A DNA stretch of 38,171 bases from an uncultured Pelagibacteraceae bacterium (GCA_902605605.1 CACLDI010000008.1:1-38171), one strand, 5' to 3'; positions 18,101 through 26,850 are shown, counted from the first letter of the stretch. The notes: a model not told the origin generated them from the sequence alone. Translations and numbers: made by a program.

Positions 18101-19111
18101 ATGTCAGAACTAAATAAAATTGCACTAAAAATAATTTCTAACGGTAAAGGTATACTTGCTGCAGATGAAAGCAATGTTACTATGACTAAGAGACTCGCAG
18201 CGGTAAATGTAAATTCTACTCCAGAAAATAGACTATTGTTTAGGGAAATTCTTTTCTCATCTGAATGCATGAAAGATTGTATTGGAGGAGTTATTCTTTA
18301 TGATGAAACAATAAATCAAACTACAAGTTTTGGAAAATCAATCCCTGACCTAATTTCAGCCTCAGGCGCTGTGCCTGGAATTAAAGTTGATACAGGTGCT
18401 AAAGAATTAGCAAACTCTCCTAAAGAAAAAATTACTGAAGGTTTAGATGGCCTGAGAGATAGATTGAAAAAATATTATAAACTTGGAGCAAGATTTACAA
18501 AATGGAGGGGGGTTTACTCAATTAGTAATGAATATCCAACTAGGCTAGCAATAAATAGTAATGCTCATGCACTTGCAAGATACTCAGCTTTAGTTCAAGA
18601 AAGTGGTATGGTCCCTATAGTGGAGCCAGAGGTATTAATGGATGGAGAACATTCTGCAGATATTTGCTTAAGTAAAACATCAGAGATTATAAAAAAATGT
18701 TTTGAAGAACTAATCTTACATAAAGTTGATCTTTCAGGACTTATTTTAAAACCAAATATGATATTATCTGGCACTCAATCAAAAGAGAGAATATCTAGTG
18801 AGGATGTTTCAAACAAAACACTTGAGTGTCTTAAAAATTCAGTTCCTAGTGATGTACCTGGAATTGCATTTTTATCTGGAGGTCAATCAGAGTTAGAAGC
18901 TACAGAAAATTTAAATTTAATAAATAAAAACAACAATACTAATTTTGTTATGACATACTCATATGGAAGAGCTCTTCAACAAAGTGCTCTTAAAGTATGG
19001 TCTAAAAATATAAAAGATATAGAGGAAACTCAAAAAACTTTTAATCACAGAGCTAAAATGTGTACATTGGCTGCTCAGGGCAAATGGGTGAGAGAACTTG
19101 AGAGTAAATAA
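18101..19111 (+). CDS. fba: Fructose-bisphosphate aldolase, class I
   Basis: Schiff-base aldolase joining triose phosphates to fructose-1,6-bisphosphate. It belongs to the eukaryote-like class I type rather than the zinc class II type: GILAADESN lies at 17-25, Lys134 in ARFTKWRGVY, the Schiff-base Lys217 in LILKPNMIL and FLSGGQSE near 262-269. The length of 336 aa is slightly shorter than animal enzymes. It adjoins pgk with no gap and overlaps thiE by 14 bases. No metal is needed, which may suit a low-nutrient organism, though that is a guess. Confidence 0.95.
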   Translation: MSELNKIALKIISNGKGILAADESNVTMTKRLAAVNVNSTPENRLLFREILFSSECMKDCIGGVILYDETINQTTSFGKSIPDLISASGAVPGIKVDTGAKELANSPKEKITEGLDGLRDRLKKYYKLGARFTKWRGVYSISNEYPTRLAINSNAHALARYSALVQESGMVPIVEPEVLMDGEHSADICLSKTSEIIKKCFEELILHKVDLSGLILKPNMILSGTQSKERISSEDVSNKTLECLKNSVPSDVPGIAFLSGGQSELEATENLNLINKNNNTNFVMTYSYGRALQQSALKVWSKNIKDIEETQKTFNHRAKMCTLAAQGKWVRELESK

Positions 19112-19712
19112 AAAGAAATTTATTTATCTTATTTCTCCTAACAAAATATATAAAAAATTTTTTAAAGATCTTCAAAAAGTACTAGAAACAGGAAAAATTA
19201 GCTTTTTTCAATTGAGGCTCAAAAAATATTCCTTCAAACACAAAGTTTTGATTGGACGAAAGATAAAAGATATCTGTAAAAAAAATAAAGTAAAATTATT
19301 AATCAATGACGATCCAATAGTTGCAAAAAGATTAGGTGCTGATGGTTGTCATTTAGGTCAAAAAGATATTAATATAAAAGAAGCTAGGAAGATAATTAGC
19401 AAAAAAATTATAGGAATTACCTGCCATAATTCTATAACCTTAGCAAAGAAAGCTATAAAGGCTAAAGCAAGTTATCTAGCGTTTGGAGCTTTTTATTCTT
19501 CTAAAACGAAAAAAACCAAATATGTAGCAAATATCAAAATTTTAAATAAGATTAAAAAAATTACAAAAACCCCTATTGTAGCTATTGGAGGGATTAATTC
19601 CGAAAATTATAAAAAACTGTTATTGAACAATGCAAATTTTTTAGCTATTTCAAGCTACATTTGGAATAATAAAAAATATAAACCCTTGGAAGCTTTAAAG
19701 AGATTAAAATGA
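19098..19712 (+). CDS. thiE: Thiamine-phosphate synthase
   Basis: ThiE joins HMP-diphosphate and hydroxyethylthiazole phosphate to thiamine phosphate. TIM-barrel landmarks include FFQLRLK, LLINDDP, GCHLGQKD at about 93-100, ITCHNS, FGAFYSSKTK and the phosphate loop VAIGGINSEN. The protein is very Lys/Asn/Ile-rich and 204 aa, near the family norm. The start is TTG at 19098, inside the last codons of fba; no ATG lies near. The stop overlaps the efp ATG by four bases (ATGA). TenI-like ThiE relatives exist, so exact activity should be considered likely but not certain. Confidence 0.85.
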   Translation: MRVNKKKFIYLISPNKIYKKFFKDLQKVLETGKISFFQLRLKKYSFKHKVLIGRKIKDICKKNKVKLLINDDPIVAKRLGADGCHLGQKDINIKEARKIISKKIIGITCHNSITLAKKAIKAKASYLAFGAFYSSKTKKTKYVANIKILNKIKKITKTPIVAIGGINSENYKKLLLNNANFLAISSYIWNNKKYKPLEALKRLK

Positions 19713-20269
19713 AAATTAATGCTGGTGAGATTAGAGTTGGAATGCTTTTGGAATATAAGAACGATTTATGGCAAGTTTTAAAAACTCAACATGTCAAACC
19801 AGGTAAAGGTGGTGCCTTTGCACAAGTTGAAATAAAAAGTGTAGGAAAAAACACAAAGTTAAATGAAAGATTTAGATCAAGTGAAACTGTTGAAAAAGCT
19901 TCTGTAGAAGAAACAAAATTTAATTACCTTTATGAAGATGAGAGTTATTATTTTTTTATGGACCCAAAAAGCTTCGAACAAATAGAAATTAAAAAAGATG
20001 TAGTTGGAGATCAAGGGAAACTTTTAACAGAAAATCTTGAAGTTTCTGTAAATTTTTACAATGAAAATCCAATTTCAGTTGAGCTTCCTAATCAAGTAAA
20101 GTGTAAAATAGAAACAACTGATGCAGCTTTAAAAGGGCAAACAGTTTCGTCATCATATAAACCTGCAACTCTTGATAATGGATTAAATATTCAAGTACCT
20201 CCATTTATAGAGTCGGGGGATGAGGTAATAATTGATACAAGAAATTTAGAATACGTAAAAAAAATTTAA
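19709..20269 (+). CDS. efp: Translation elongation factor P
   Basis: Relieves ribosome stalling at polyproline. Three-beta-barrel EF-P of 186 aa. The tip loop HVKPGKGGAF carries Lys33, the position modified in many bacteria, and the C-terminal domain has AALKGQTVSSSYKPATLDNG and VPPFIESGD. EF-P is often beta-lysylated by EpmA/EpmB, neither of which is encoded in this window. It overlaps thiE by 4 bases and precedes the inositol monophosphatase family gene by 3. Confidence 0.97.
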   Translation: MKINAGEIRVGMLLEYKNDLWQVLKTQHVKPGKGGAFAQVEIKSVGKNTKLNERFRSSETVEKASVEETKFNYLYEDESYYFFMDPKSFEQIEIKKDVVGDQGKLLTENLEVSVNFYNENPISVELPNQVKCKIETTDAALKGQTVSSSYKPATLDNGLNIQVPPFIESGDEVIIDTRNLEYVKKI

Positions 20270-20272
20270 ATT

Positions 20273-21013
20273 ATGATTTCAATATCCTCTAATCTAAATA
20301 TTATGATAAAGGCTGTTGAGAAAGCATCTAAGTTGGTAATTAGAGATTTTGGAGAAGTTGAAAAATTACAAATTTCTAAAAAAGGTCCTAGAGATTTTGT
20401 TACAAAAACAGATAAACGCGTTGAAAATATTATTATTGAGGAACTTAGTAAAACAAAAAAAAATTACTCTTTCTTTTCAGAGGAAATTGGGAAAATAAAA
20501 AATAAAGATGAGGAAAATATTTGGATTATTGACCCAATTGATGGAACAACAAACTTCCTCCATGGTATCCCTCATTTTGCAATTTGTATTGCTTTACAGT
20601 CAAATAAAGAAATAGTCAGTGGTTTAATTTTTGATCCAATCAAAGATGAAATGTTTTTTGCTGAGAAAGATAAAGGTTCTTACCTAAATAATCAAAGGTT
20701 AAGGGTATCAAAAAAAAATGTCTTAGATGATTGTTTGTTTTCAAGTAACCATGATGGATTAAGATTTAGTAATTTTAATATGCGCTACACTGGTTGTGCA
20801 GCTTTAGACCTTGCCTATGTGGCTGCTGGAAGATTTGATGGTTTCTTTCATAATGATATTAATATTTGGGATGTAGCAGCTGGATCACTAATGGTGCAGG
20901 AAGCTGGTGGCGTTGTAAATGATTTAAATAAATTCAACAATAATGCAATTAATATTAGAGCCTCAAGTGATGGAATTAATGATAAAATGCTAAAAGAATT
21001 AGAGAACTTTTAA
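20273..21013 (+). CDS. suhB: Inositol monophosphatase family protein
   Basis: Mg-dependent, Li-sensitive sugar phosphatase family. Metal and catalytic motifs are all present: FSEEIG with Glu70-Glu71, DPIDGTTNF at 87-95, and WDVAAG with Asp200. It is 246 aa. SuhB of E. coli is the closest well-known name and also acts in rRNA transcription antitermination; whether that applies here is unknown. Position between efp and ribosomal-protein genes is compatible with either role. Confidence 0.9.
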   Translation: MISISSNLNIMIKAVEKASKLVIRDFGEVEKLQISKKGPRDFVTKTDKRVENIIIEELSKTKKNYSFFSEEIGKIKNKDEENIWIIDPIDGTTNFLHGIPHFAICIALQSNKEIVSGLIFDPIKDEMFFAEKDKGSYLNNQRLRVSKKNVLDDCLFSSNHDGLRFSNFNMRYTGCAALDLAYVAAGRFDGFFHNDINIWDVAAGSLMVQEAGGVVNDLNKFNNNAINIRASSDGINDKMLKELENF

Positions 21014-21048
21014 TTGTGTTCTGAATTTCCTTTGCTATAAATCTCATT

Positions 21049-21279
21049 ATGAAAAAAGATATTCACCCAAACTACCACACAATTAAAGTAGAAATGACGG
21101 ATGGTAGTCAATTTGAAACCAAGTCCACATGGGGTGCTGAGGGAGACTTATTGAAGTTAGAAATTGATCCTAAATCCCATTCTGCGTGGACAGGTGGGAA
21201 ACAAAAATTAATGGATAAAGGTAGAATAAGTAAATTTAATAAAAAATTCCAAAACTTTAAATCAGAAAAAAAAAATTAA
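21049..21279 (+). CDS. rpmE: Ribosomal protein bL31
   Basis: Large-subunit protein at the intersubunit bridge. The text [18 protein letters not shown] and [24 protein letters not shown] is clear bL31. It has no Cys at all, so it is the zinc-free form common in alphaproteobacteria. The upstream 35 bases hold a possible extended -10 (TGCTATAAA), but transcription most likely reads through from efp. trcR starts at the base after its stop. Confidence 0.96.
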   Translation: MKKDIHPNYHTIKVEMTDGSQFETKSTWGAEGDLLKLEIDPKSHSAWTGGKQKLMDKGRISKFNKKFQNFKSEKKN

Positions 21280-21861
21280 ATGTCAATTGCACCTTTGATG
21301 CCAATGGCTACTGCTGTTTGGCTAGTTGAAAATACAACATTAACATTCAAGCAAATTGCAGATTTTTGCCAATTACATGAAGTGGAAATTCAAGGAATAG
21401 CAGATGGTGAAGTAGCAAAAGGTATCAAAGCTTACAATCCTATTATATCAGGTCAGTTATCAAGAGAAGAAATTGAATTATCTTCAAAAAATGAAAGCAG
21501 ACCATTGCAAATTAAAAGTAGCGATATTGAAATATCAAACTCAGAAAAAAAAATAAAAAAATATATACCACTTTCAAAAAGACAAGATAAACCAGACTCT
21601 GCATTATGGCTTATCAGGCAGCATAATTTGTTAAAGGACTCTCAAATTGCAAAACTTGTTGGAATAACAAAAAATTCAGTTACATCAATCAGAAACAAAA
21701 GCTATTGGAATTACAACAATTTAAATCCAAAAGATCCTGTTGCATTAAACTTATTCACTCAAAAAGATTTATTAGATGCTATAGAGAAAGCTGAAAGAAG
21801 AATAAAAAGAGAAAAGAAACAAAAGGAAAAAGAAAAACTAAGTAATCTTGCATCTACATAA
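21280..21861 (+). CDS. trcR: DUF1013 protein, TrcR-type cell-cycle transcription regulator
   Basis: Alphaproteobacteria-specific protein of 193 aa. It holds two helix-turn-helix-like parts: LTFKQIADFCQLHEVEIQGI near 22-41 and LKDSQIAKLVGITKNSVTSI near 117-136, and the family's end motif NLNPKDPVALNLF. In Caulobacter the DUF1013 protein is called TrcR and binds many promoters with RNA polymerase. The C-terminal tail is Lys/Glu coil. Sitting between rpmE and rpsU suggests a link with growth control. The name is by family, not by test. Confidence 0.88.
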   Translation: MSIAPLMPMATAVWLVENTTLTFKQIADFCQLHEVEIQGIADGEVAKGIKAYNPIISGQLSREEIELSSKNESRPLQIKSSDIEISNSEKKIKKYIPLSKRQDKPDSALWLIRQHNLLKDSQIAKLVGITKNSVTSIRNKSYWNYNNLNPKDPVALNLFTQKDLLDAIEKAERRIKREKKQKEKEKLSNLAST

Positions 21862-21929
21862 TGAATAAAATTTATAGACATAAAATTATAAAAGTGTTAG
21901 TTAACCACTTTTTTGGAGGTAGTTATTAA
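21861..21929 (+). CDS. Possible 22-residue ORF linking trcR and rpsU
   Basis: ATG at 21861 shares a base with the trcR stop (TAATG), and its stop TAA at 21927 shares a base with the likely ATT start of rpsU. The product would be MNKIYRHKIIKVLVNHFFGG plus two residues, basic and slightly hydrophobic. No homology is recognised. It may be chance in AT-rich DNA, but the double one-base overlap would let ribosomes run from trcR to rpsU. Confidence 0.25.
   Translation: MNKIYRHKIIKVLVNHFFGGSY
21915..21919 (+). promoter_or_regulatory. Shine-Dalgarno sequence deciding the rpsU start
   Basis: GGAGG, one of the strongest ribosome sites in the window. It lies 5 bases before ATT at 21925. The only canonical codon in frame is a TTG at 21913 that would contain this site inside the gene, so the site points to a rare ATT start. 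Confidence 0.7.
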
Positions 21930-22119
21930 AATAGAAGTTAAAGATAATAATATTGAACAAGCTCTGAGAGTTTTAAAAAGAAAACTTCAAAGGGATGGTT
22001 TTTTTAAAGTAATAAAATTAAAAAATACTTATGAAAAGCCATCAGAAAAGAAAAAGAGAATTCTTCAAGAAAATATTAAAAGAGTTAAAAAATTAAATAA
22101 ACTTAAAAATAGAATTTAA
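21925..22119 (+). CDS. rpsU: Ribosomal protein bS21, probable ATT start
   Basis: Small-subunit protein needed for initiation on natural mRNAs. The body VKDNNIEQALRVLKRKLQRD, FFKVIKL and YEKPSEKKKR is typical bS21. Homologues begin only about five residues before the DNN motif, which matches starting at ATT (21925, giving MKIEVKDNN) after GGAGG. The frame could also open at TTG 21913 (68 aa), but then GGAGG would be coding. The stop is 6 bases before the initiator tRNA. A role of the unusual codon in tuning S21 output, as the ATT of infC does for IF3, is a guess. Confidence 0.93.
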   Translation: MKIEVKDNNIEQALRVLKRKLQRDGFFKVIKLKNTYEKPSEKKKRILQENIKRVKKLNKLKNRI

Positions 22120-22125
22120 GTATAC

Positions 22126-22202
<77 letters not shown>

Positions 22203-22210
22203 ATCCAAAA

Positions 22211-22234
22211 CTAAATTTTAAAATTAGATTTTTT
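22211..22234. terminator. AT-rich terminator shared by convergent tRNA-fMet and transaldolase transcripts
   Basis: The palindrome CTAAATTTTAAAATTAG (22211-22227) is followed on the plus strand by ATTTTTT, and on the minus strand by TTTT. It overlaps the last codons of the transaldolase. The stem is nearly all A-T, so it is weaker than the pal terminator, but its place between convergent units fits. Confidence 0.4.
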
Positions 22235-22909
22235 ACTATCAACTAAAAACGCTTTAACAGTTTCTTTTGTAAGTTGATCAAACGATTTTCCAAAATTTTC
22301 TATTTTTTCAATAATTACTGGTGGCACAGTAATGATATGGCACCCTAATTGTTTTGCTTGTAAATAGTTATAAGGCTCTCTAACACTAGCCCATAGTATC
22401 TCAACATTTTTAAATTTTTTAGATAATTTAATACTTTTTACAAATTCTGGTATAGGATCTTTTCCTACGTCGCCTGCTCTTCCAGCAAAAATAGAGATAA
22501 TTACTTTTGTTTTTTTATTAATTAACTTTAAAATCTTTTCAACTTGTTTAGCGTTATAAACAGCTGTTATATTAATTTTAATTTTTTGATCATTTAATTC
22601 CTTGATAATTCGACCCATAAATTTACCCTTTGAATTTGAAACTGGCACTTTTACATAAACATTTTTACCCCAGGTATTTATCTTCATTGCCTGTATTTTC
22701 ATCTCACTATATTCATCAGCGAATACTTCGAGAGATACTGGTTTGGTGTTACAAATTTTTAAGATTTTTTTTGAATACGATTTATAATTTTTTGCTCCAG
22801 CTTTTCTCATCAAGCTTGGATTAGTTGTAAATCCTTTGACAACTTTTTTTTTATTGAATTTTCTAATTTGATCTAATTCTGCAATGTCACAAAATATTTT
22901 AGTATTCAA
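22211..22909 (-). CDS. tal: Transaldolase family protein (short type)
   Basis: Schiff-base enzyme of the short transaldolase/fructose-6-phosphate aldolase branch, 232 aa. The frame shows GFTTNPSLM at 26-34, the lysine region VYVKVPV with Lys87, NITAVYNAKQ, SIFAGRAGDVG and GCHIITVPP near the end. It would exchange three-carbon units with sugar phosphates, complementing transketolase. Telling transaldolase from F6P aldolase needs comparison of active-site residues; I favour transaldolase since tkt is encoded nearby. It is 8 bases downstream of pntB and converges on the tRNA. Confidence 0.85.
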   Translation of the reverse strand: MNTKIFCDIAELDQIRKFNKKKVVKGFTTNPSLMRKAGAKNYKSYSKKILKICNTKPVSLEVFADEYSEMKIQAMKINTWGKNVYVKVPVSNSKGKFMGRIIKELNDQKIKINITAVYNAKQVEKILKLINKKTKVIISIFAGRAGDVGKDPIPEFVKSIKLSKKFKNVEILWASVREPYNYLQAKQLGCHIITVPPVIIEKIENFGKSFDQLTKETVKAFLVDSKKSNFKI

Positions 22910-22917
22910 ATTTATAC

Positions 22918-24315
22918 CTATAGATTTTTAGTAATGTCTTCAGTCATTTTTTTAGCATCCGCAAACAACATTAATGTATTTTCTTTATAAAATAGATCAT
23001 TGTCAATTCCGGCATAACCAGGGGATAAACTTCTTTTGACAAACAATACTGATTTACATTTTTCAACATCAAGAACAGGCATCCCATAAATTGGGCTTTG
23101 TGGATCTGTTTTTGCAACTGGATTTGTTACATCATTAGCACCTATTACAAACGCAACATCTGCATTTGCAAAATCATTATTAATTTCCTCTAGTTCAAAT
23201 ACCTCATCATATGGAACATTTGCTTCAGCTAATAATACATTCATGTGTCCTGGCATTCGTCCTGCCACAGGGTGAATTGCATAAGAGACTTTAATGTCAT
23301 TTTTTTTTAAAGTATCAACCATTTCTCTTAAAGCGTGTTGTGCTTGTGCAACAGCCATTCCATAACCTGGAACAATTATTACAGATGAAGCATTTTTCAT
23401 TAAAAAAGCAGCATCATCTGCGTTTCCGCTTTTAACTGGTCTTTGCTCTTTATTTTGTGTTGAAGCTGATTGTTCAGTGGCACCAAATCCCCCTAGGATA
23501 ACATTAAAGAATGATCTATTCATTCCTTTACACATTATGTAAGATAAAATTGCTCCTGAGGATCCTACTAAGGCACCAGTAATTATTAATGCTGTATTTT
23601 CTAAAGTAAATCCAATACCAGCTGCAGCCCAACCTGAGTATGAATTTAACATCGAAATAACCACTGGCATATCTGCTCCACCAATTGGAATTATTAATAA
23701 AAAACCAATTAAAAAAGATATGGCAAGTAATATCCAAAATAAGTTAGAAGACTGAGTTGAGCAAAGTAGATAAGTAATAACAATTATTGAAATTAAAATT
23801 AAAGCATTTAACGGGTGCTGACCTTTGAATGTTATGGGAGAACCTGACATAATTCCTTGAAGTTTTAAAAAAGCAATAATTGAACCTGAAAAAGTTATTG
23901 CACCTACTGCTGCACCAATTGACATTTCAATTAAACTACCAAGTTTTATGTTTCCAGGTGAACCTAAATTAAAAGCTTCTGGGTTTAAAAAAGCAGCTAT
24001 TGCAACAAATACAGCTGCAAGACCCACTAAACTGTGAAAACCAGCAACTAACTCTGGCATCGCTGTCATTGGAATTTTATAAGCAATAAACGCACCAATT
24101 AATCCTCCTATTAAAAGAAAGATTAAAACGATCACAAATCCACTTGAAAAATTACCAATTGATAAAAATGTAACCGTAATTGCAATGGCCATTCCTAAAA
24201 TTCCAAAAAAATTTCCTTGTCTTGATGTTTCTGGTGAAGAAAGCCCTCTTAAGGCAAGAATAAATAATACACCTGAAATTAAATAAAAAATAGCCGATAA
24301 ATTTGCTGATAACAT
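22918..24315 (-). CDS. pntB: NAD(P) transhydrogenase subunit beta
   Basis: Proton-pumping transhydrogenase subunit that binds NADP(H). About nine membrane helices occupy residues 1-265 and the soluble NADP domain follows, with VPGYGMAVAQAQHALREM, HPVAGRMPGHMNVLLAEA, the FELEEIN motif and VIGANDVTNP. At 465 aa it is full length. One base overlaps the pntAB stop. The complex uses proton-motive force to make NADPH. Confidence 0.97.
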   Translation of the reverse strand: MLSANLSAIFYLISGVLFILALRGLSSPETSRQGNFFGILGMAIAITVTFLSIGNFSSGFVIVLIFLLIGGLIGAFIAYKIPMTAMPELVAGFHSLVGLAAVFVAIAAFLNPEAFNLGSPGNIKLGSLIEMSIGAAVGAITFSGSIIAFLKLQGIMSGSPITFKGQHPLNALILISIIVITYLLCSTQSSNLFWILLAISFLIGFLLIIPIGGADMPVVISMLNSYSGWAAAGIGFTLENTALIITGALVGSSGAILSYIMCKGMNRSFFNVILGGFGATEQSASTQNKEQRPVKSGNADDAAFLMKNASSVIIVPGYGMAVAQAQHALREMVDTLKKNDIKVSYAIHPVAGRMPGHMNVLLAEANVPYDEVFELEEINNDFANADVAFVIGANDVTNPVAKTDPQSPIYGMPVLDVEKCKSVLFVKRSLSPGYAGIDNDLFYKENTLMLFADAKKMTEDITKNL

Positions 24316-24623
24316 TATTTACCTTTTTTCTTTTTTTTGTACATTGCTAGCATTCTTTGCGTTACTAGAAAGCCACCAAAAATATTAATTGCTGCTAATG
24401 ATATTGCTAAAAATCCAAAGATACTTGAGGTATTAAATATGGTATCAGAATTTCCAGCTAAGCCTGCAATAATTGCTCCAACAATTATTACTGATGAAAT
24501 TGCGTTAGTAACAGACATTAAAGGAGTATGCAATGATGGAGTTACACTCCAAACCACATAGTATCCTATAAAAATTGAAAGGATAAAAATACTTAATCTA
24601 AATATAAAAGGGTCTATTTCCAT
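24315..24623 (-). CDS. pntAB: NAD(P) transhydrogenase subunit alpha part 2 (membrane)
   Basis: Small integral membrane piece of the split alpha subunit, 102 aa. It has three to four helices (IFILSIFIGYYVVWSV, AISSVIIVGAIIAGLAG, FLAISLAAINIFGGFLVTQRM), with a basic tail YKKKKKGK. In E. coli this is the C-terminal part of PntA; in alphaproteobacteria such as Rhodospirillum the gene is split as here. It is 4 bases from pntAA. Confidence 0.95.
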   Translation of the reverse strand: MEIDPFIFRLSIFILSIFIGYYVVWSVTPSLHTPLMSVTNAISSVIIVGAIIAGLAGNSDTIFNTSSIFGFLAISLAAINIFGGFLVTQRMLAMYKKKKKGK

Positions 24624-24627
24624 GATT

Positions 24628-25716
24628 TTATTTTATTAAAGTTTTCTCAATAATTTCATCATCTAAATTGATGTTTATTTTTTTATTCTCTTTATCATAT
24701 AAATTTGAGACAAAGTTAAACACATTTTTTGAGTATAAATTGGATGCAGAAGTTGGAAGTCTATTTAAAATATTACTTTCCCCCATTATTTTAACACCAT
24801 TTTTATCAACAACTTCATCAACTTTAGTGTGTGCTGTATTTCCACCTTGTATAGCAGCTAGATCATAGATGATTGAACCAGCGCTCATATTATTAATCAT
24901 ATCTTCTTTGATAATCACCGGTGCTTTTTTTCCAGGAATCAAAGCTGTGCAAACTACAATGTCAATTTTCTTTAGTGTTTCAGATAATAATTCTTCTTGT
25001 TTAATTTTAAAATCATCAGATGCTTCTTTAGCATAACCTCCTTCGGTCTCGAGATTTTCTGCACCTTCAACTGTCAAAAATTTTCCTCCTAAACTCTCAA
25101 CCTGTTCTTTTGATGCCATTCTAACGTCTGTAGCAAATACAATTGCTCCCATTCGTTTTGCAGTTGCAATAGCCTGTAATCCTGCAACTCCTGCTCCAAC
25201 AACCAATACTTTTGCAGCAGGAATAGTTCCTGCTGCTGTCATCATCATTGGAATTGCTTTTTCAAAATTAGCAAAAGACTCTACTACTGCTTTATAACCA
25301 GCAAGGTTTGCTTGCGAGGACAGTATATCCATAGATTGGGCTCTTGTTATTCTTGGAAGTAATTCAAGTGAAAAAGTATTAACTTTTTTTTCAACTAAAT
25401 GGTCTATTTTATCTTTATTATCATATGGATTTAAAACTCCAATTAAAGTTTGATTTTCTTTTAATAAAGAACTTTTATCATCGTCTAGCAGACCTAGTTG
25501 AACAATAATATCTGTATTTGTTATAATTTCTTTATCATTTTTTTCAATTGATACCCCTAACTCTCTATATTCATCATCTTTAATTCCAAGATGACTTCCA
25601 TAATTTTCGGATAAAAAAACTTCAAAACCAAGTGATAAATATTTTTTTGCAGTTTCAAGAGTAATTGCAATTCTTTTTTCGATTGTTTTATTTTCTAAAA
25701 TAGAGGCAATTTTCAT
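24628..25716 (-). CDS. pntAA: NAD(P) transhydrogenase subunit alpha part 1 (NAD-binding)
   Basis: Soluble NAD(H)-binding domain, 362 aa, related to alanine dehydrogenase. The N-terminal half has KRIAITLETAKKYLSLGFEV, and the dinucleotide fold carries VLVVGAGVAGLQAIATAKRMGA with ATDVR after it. GGNTAHTKVDEV and MGESNILNRLPTSASNLYS complete the family pattern. Only 8 bases separate it from the cytochrome oxidase subunit IV gene upstream. Confidence 0.97.
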   Translation of the reverse strand: MKIASILENKTIEKRIAITLETAKKYLSLGFEVFLSENYGSHLGIKDDEYRELGVSIEKNDKEIITNTDIIVQLGLLDDDKSSLLKENQTLIGVLNPYDNKDKIDHLVEKKVNTFSLELLPRITRAQSMDILSSQANLAGYKAVVESFANFEKAIPMMMTAAGTIPAAKVLVVGAGVAGLQAIATAKRMGAIVFATDVRMASKEQVESLGGKFLTVEGAENLETEGGYAKEASDDFKIKQEELLSETLKKIDIVVCTALIPGKKAPVIIKEDMINNMSAGSIIYDLAAIQGGNTAHTKVDEVVDKNGVKIMGESNILNRLPTSASNLYSKNVFNFVSNLYDKENKKININLDDEIIEKTLIK

Positions 25717-25724
25717 AAATTAAT

Positions 25725-25835
25725 TTATAATAAGAATATTGCCATTAAAACCAAAACACTAATAACTGCGACTGTGCCCCACAACACAATTTTTGTAAAA
25801 TTATTCCAGGTCTTCTTATGGTTTTCCTCATCCAT
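25725..25835 (-). CDS. aa3-type cytochrome c oxidase subunit IV
   Basis: A 36-residue protein: a charged start MDEENHKKTWNNFTKI, then one membrane helix rich in Val, Leu and Ile that ends in MAIFLL. The HxxTWNxFTK motif and single helix match the tiny subunit IV of alphaproteobacterial aa3 oxidases, commonly encoded beside pntA. The other oxidase genes are not in this window. Start ATG is at 25835, 5 bases after the rpmJ stop; the stop is 8 bases before pntAA. Confidence 0.88.
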   Translation of the reverse strand: MDEENHKKTWNNFTKIVLWGTVAVISVLVLMAIFLL

Positions 25836-25840
25836 AAAAA

Positions 25841-25966
25841 TTATTTTTGTCTTGCTTTAAATTTTGGATTAGTTTTATTTATAATGTAAATTCTACCTCT
25901 TCTTCTGACTAATTTAGAATTAAGGTCTCTTTTTTTGATAGATTTTAAAGAACTTTTAATTTTCAT
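25841..25966 (-). CDS. rpmJ: Ribosomal protein bL36, zinc-free type
   Basis: A 41-residue basic protein beginning [14 protein letters not shown] and continuing [19 protein letters not shown]. This is the long bL36 form without the CxxC zinc ligands (the usual NC is NS here). Its ATG overlaps the stop of the upstream SDR gene as ATGA, so expression may depend on read-through from a polysaccharide gene and the 5S rRNA beyond it. This core gene lies exactly at the border with the variable region. Confidence 0.95.
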   Translation of the reverse strand: MKIKSSLKSIKKRDLNSKLVRRRGRIYIINKTNPKFKARQK

Positions 25967-26850
25967 AACTGAGAGGATTTAATAAAGGAACTTATGTAAT
26001 CTTTCAATTCTAATTTGCCATATTTCTGAATAATCTTATTATTATTAGAGATTTTCGTTAAAGCTGAGGCATAACGCTCGCCTAATCTAGGTTTTAAGTA
26101 AACTATTTTACTTTTAAACATTTTTGCAACATTTAATATAGAATAAGCTCTCTTATTTGTAATACTGTAATATTTACATTTATTTGCCTTAAAAGCTTCA
26201 TAACACACTCTTACAGTGTTGCTTATATGAGTAAATCTTCTAGTTTGACTTCCAGGTTTTACAACACTTAAAGGTCTTTTCTTTAAATATTGATCCTCAA
26301 ATATTCCGATTACAGTTGCCATATCTCCTATTTTTATTTGTTTTGGACCATAAACATTATAAAAAAATATAACTTCAAATTTAAATTCAAACCATTTTTT
26401 CAAATTTTCTAACAATTCCAAATTTTTAGATTTTGTAAAAGCATACGGTGAAAGATTTTTATCTTTTCCATTATTACCTAGGCTTGCAGAAGTAGCTGAA
26501 TAAATAAGTTTAATTTTGTTATCTAAACAAAATTTAAATACTGCTTGAGACCCTATTGAATTAGATCGGTAACACTCATCAAATTTTTTAAAACTTTGAT
26601 AAATTCTTGCAAACTCCCCAAAGTGGAAAATAGCTTTAATTTGATTTTTCTTTTTTTTTAAAATTTTTTCAACATCTACAGTTTTGCCCTTTATGTAAGT
26701 TACTCTTTTGCTATTTAAATGATTTTTTTTGTTACCAGAAGAATAATTATCTATACTGATTAATAAATACCTAGTTTCTTTTAATAGAAGTTCAATAAGA
26801 TTTGAACCAACAAAGCCAGCACCGCCAGTTACTATTAAGATATTTTTCAT
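25963..26850 (-). CDS. NAD-dependent epimerase/dehydratase (extended SDR)
   Basis: Nucleotide-sugar SDR of 295 aa. The NAD-binding start [11 protein letters not shown] is at 7-17 and the catalytic YxxxK is Tyr136-Lys140 in [19 protein letters not shown] and the TRRFTHISN substrate-side motif are present. Substrate is not assigned; resemblance is to UDP-glucose 4-epimerase/dTDP-glucose dehydratase-like enzymes. Its ATG is 10 bases after the 5S rRNA end with no Shine-Dalgarno, and it overlaps rpmJ by 4 bases. Its very high A+T and Lys content is like that of the polysaccharide genes to the right. Confidence 0.88.
   Translation of the reverse strand: MKNILIVTGGAGFVGSNLIELLLKETRYLLISIDNYSSGNKKNHLNSKRVTYIKGKTVDVEKILKKKKNQIKAIFHFGEFARIYQSFKKFDECYRSNSIGSQAVFKFCLDNKIKLIYSATSASLGNNGKDKNLSPYAFTKSKNLELLENLKKWFEFKFEVIFFYNVYGPKQIKIGDMATVIGIFEDQYLKKRPLSVVKPGSQTRRFTHISNTVRVCYEAFKANKCKYYSITNKRAYSILNVAKMFKSKIVYLKPRLGERYASALTKISNNNKIIQKYGKLELKDYISSFIKSSQL

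Noticed and set aside
21014..21048. TTGTGT, 16 bases and TATAAA with extended TG ahead of rpmE
   Set aside because: The spacing is good, but the predicted start would fall at the ATG itself and the -35 is weak; it is listed only as a point to check.
21890..21912. Hairpin AAAAGTG/CACTTTT before rpsU as an intrinsic terminator or riboswitch
   Set aside because: Only two or three G-C pairs and no long T run after it; too weak alone and no known riboswitch pattern was recognised.
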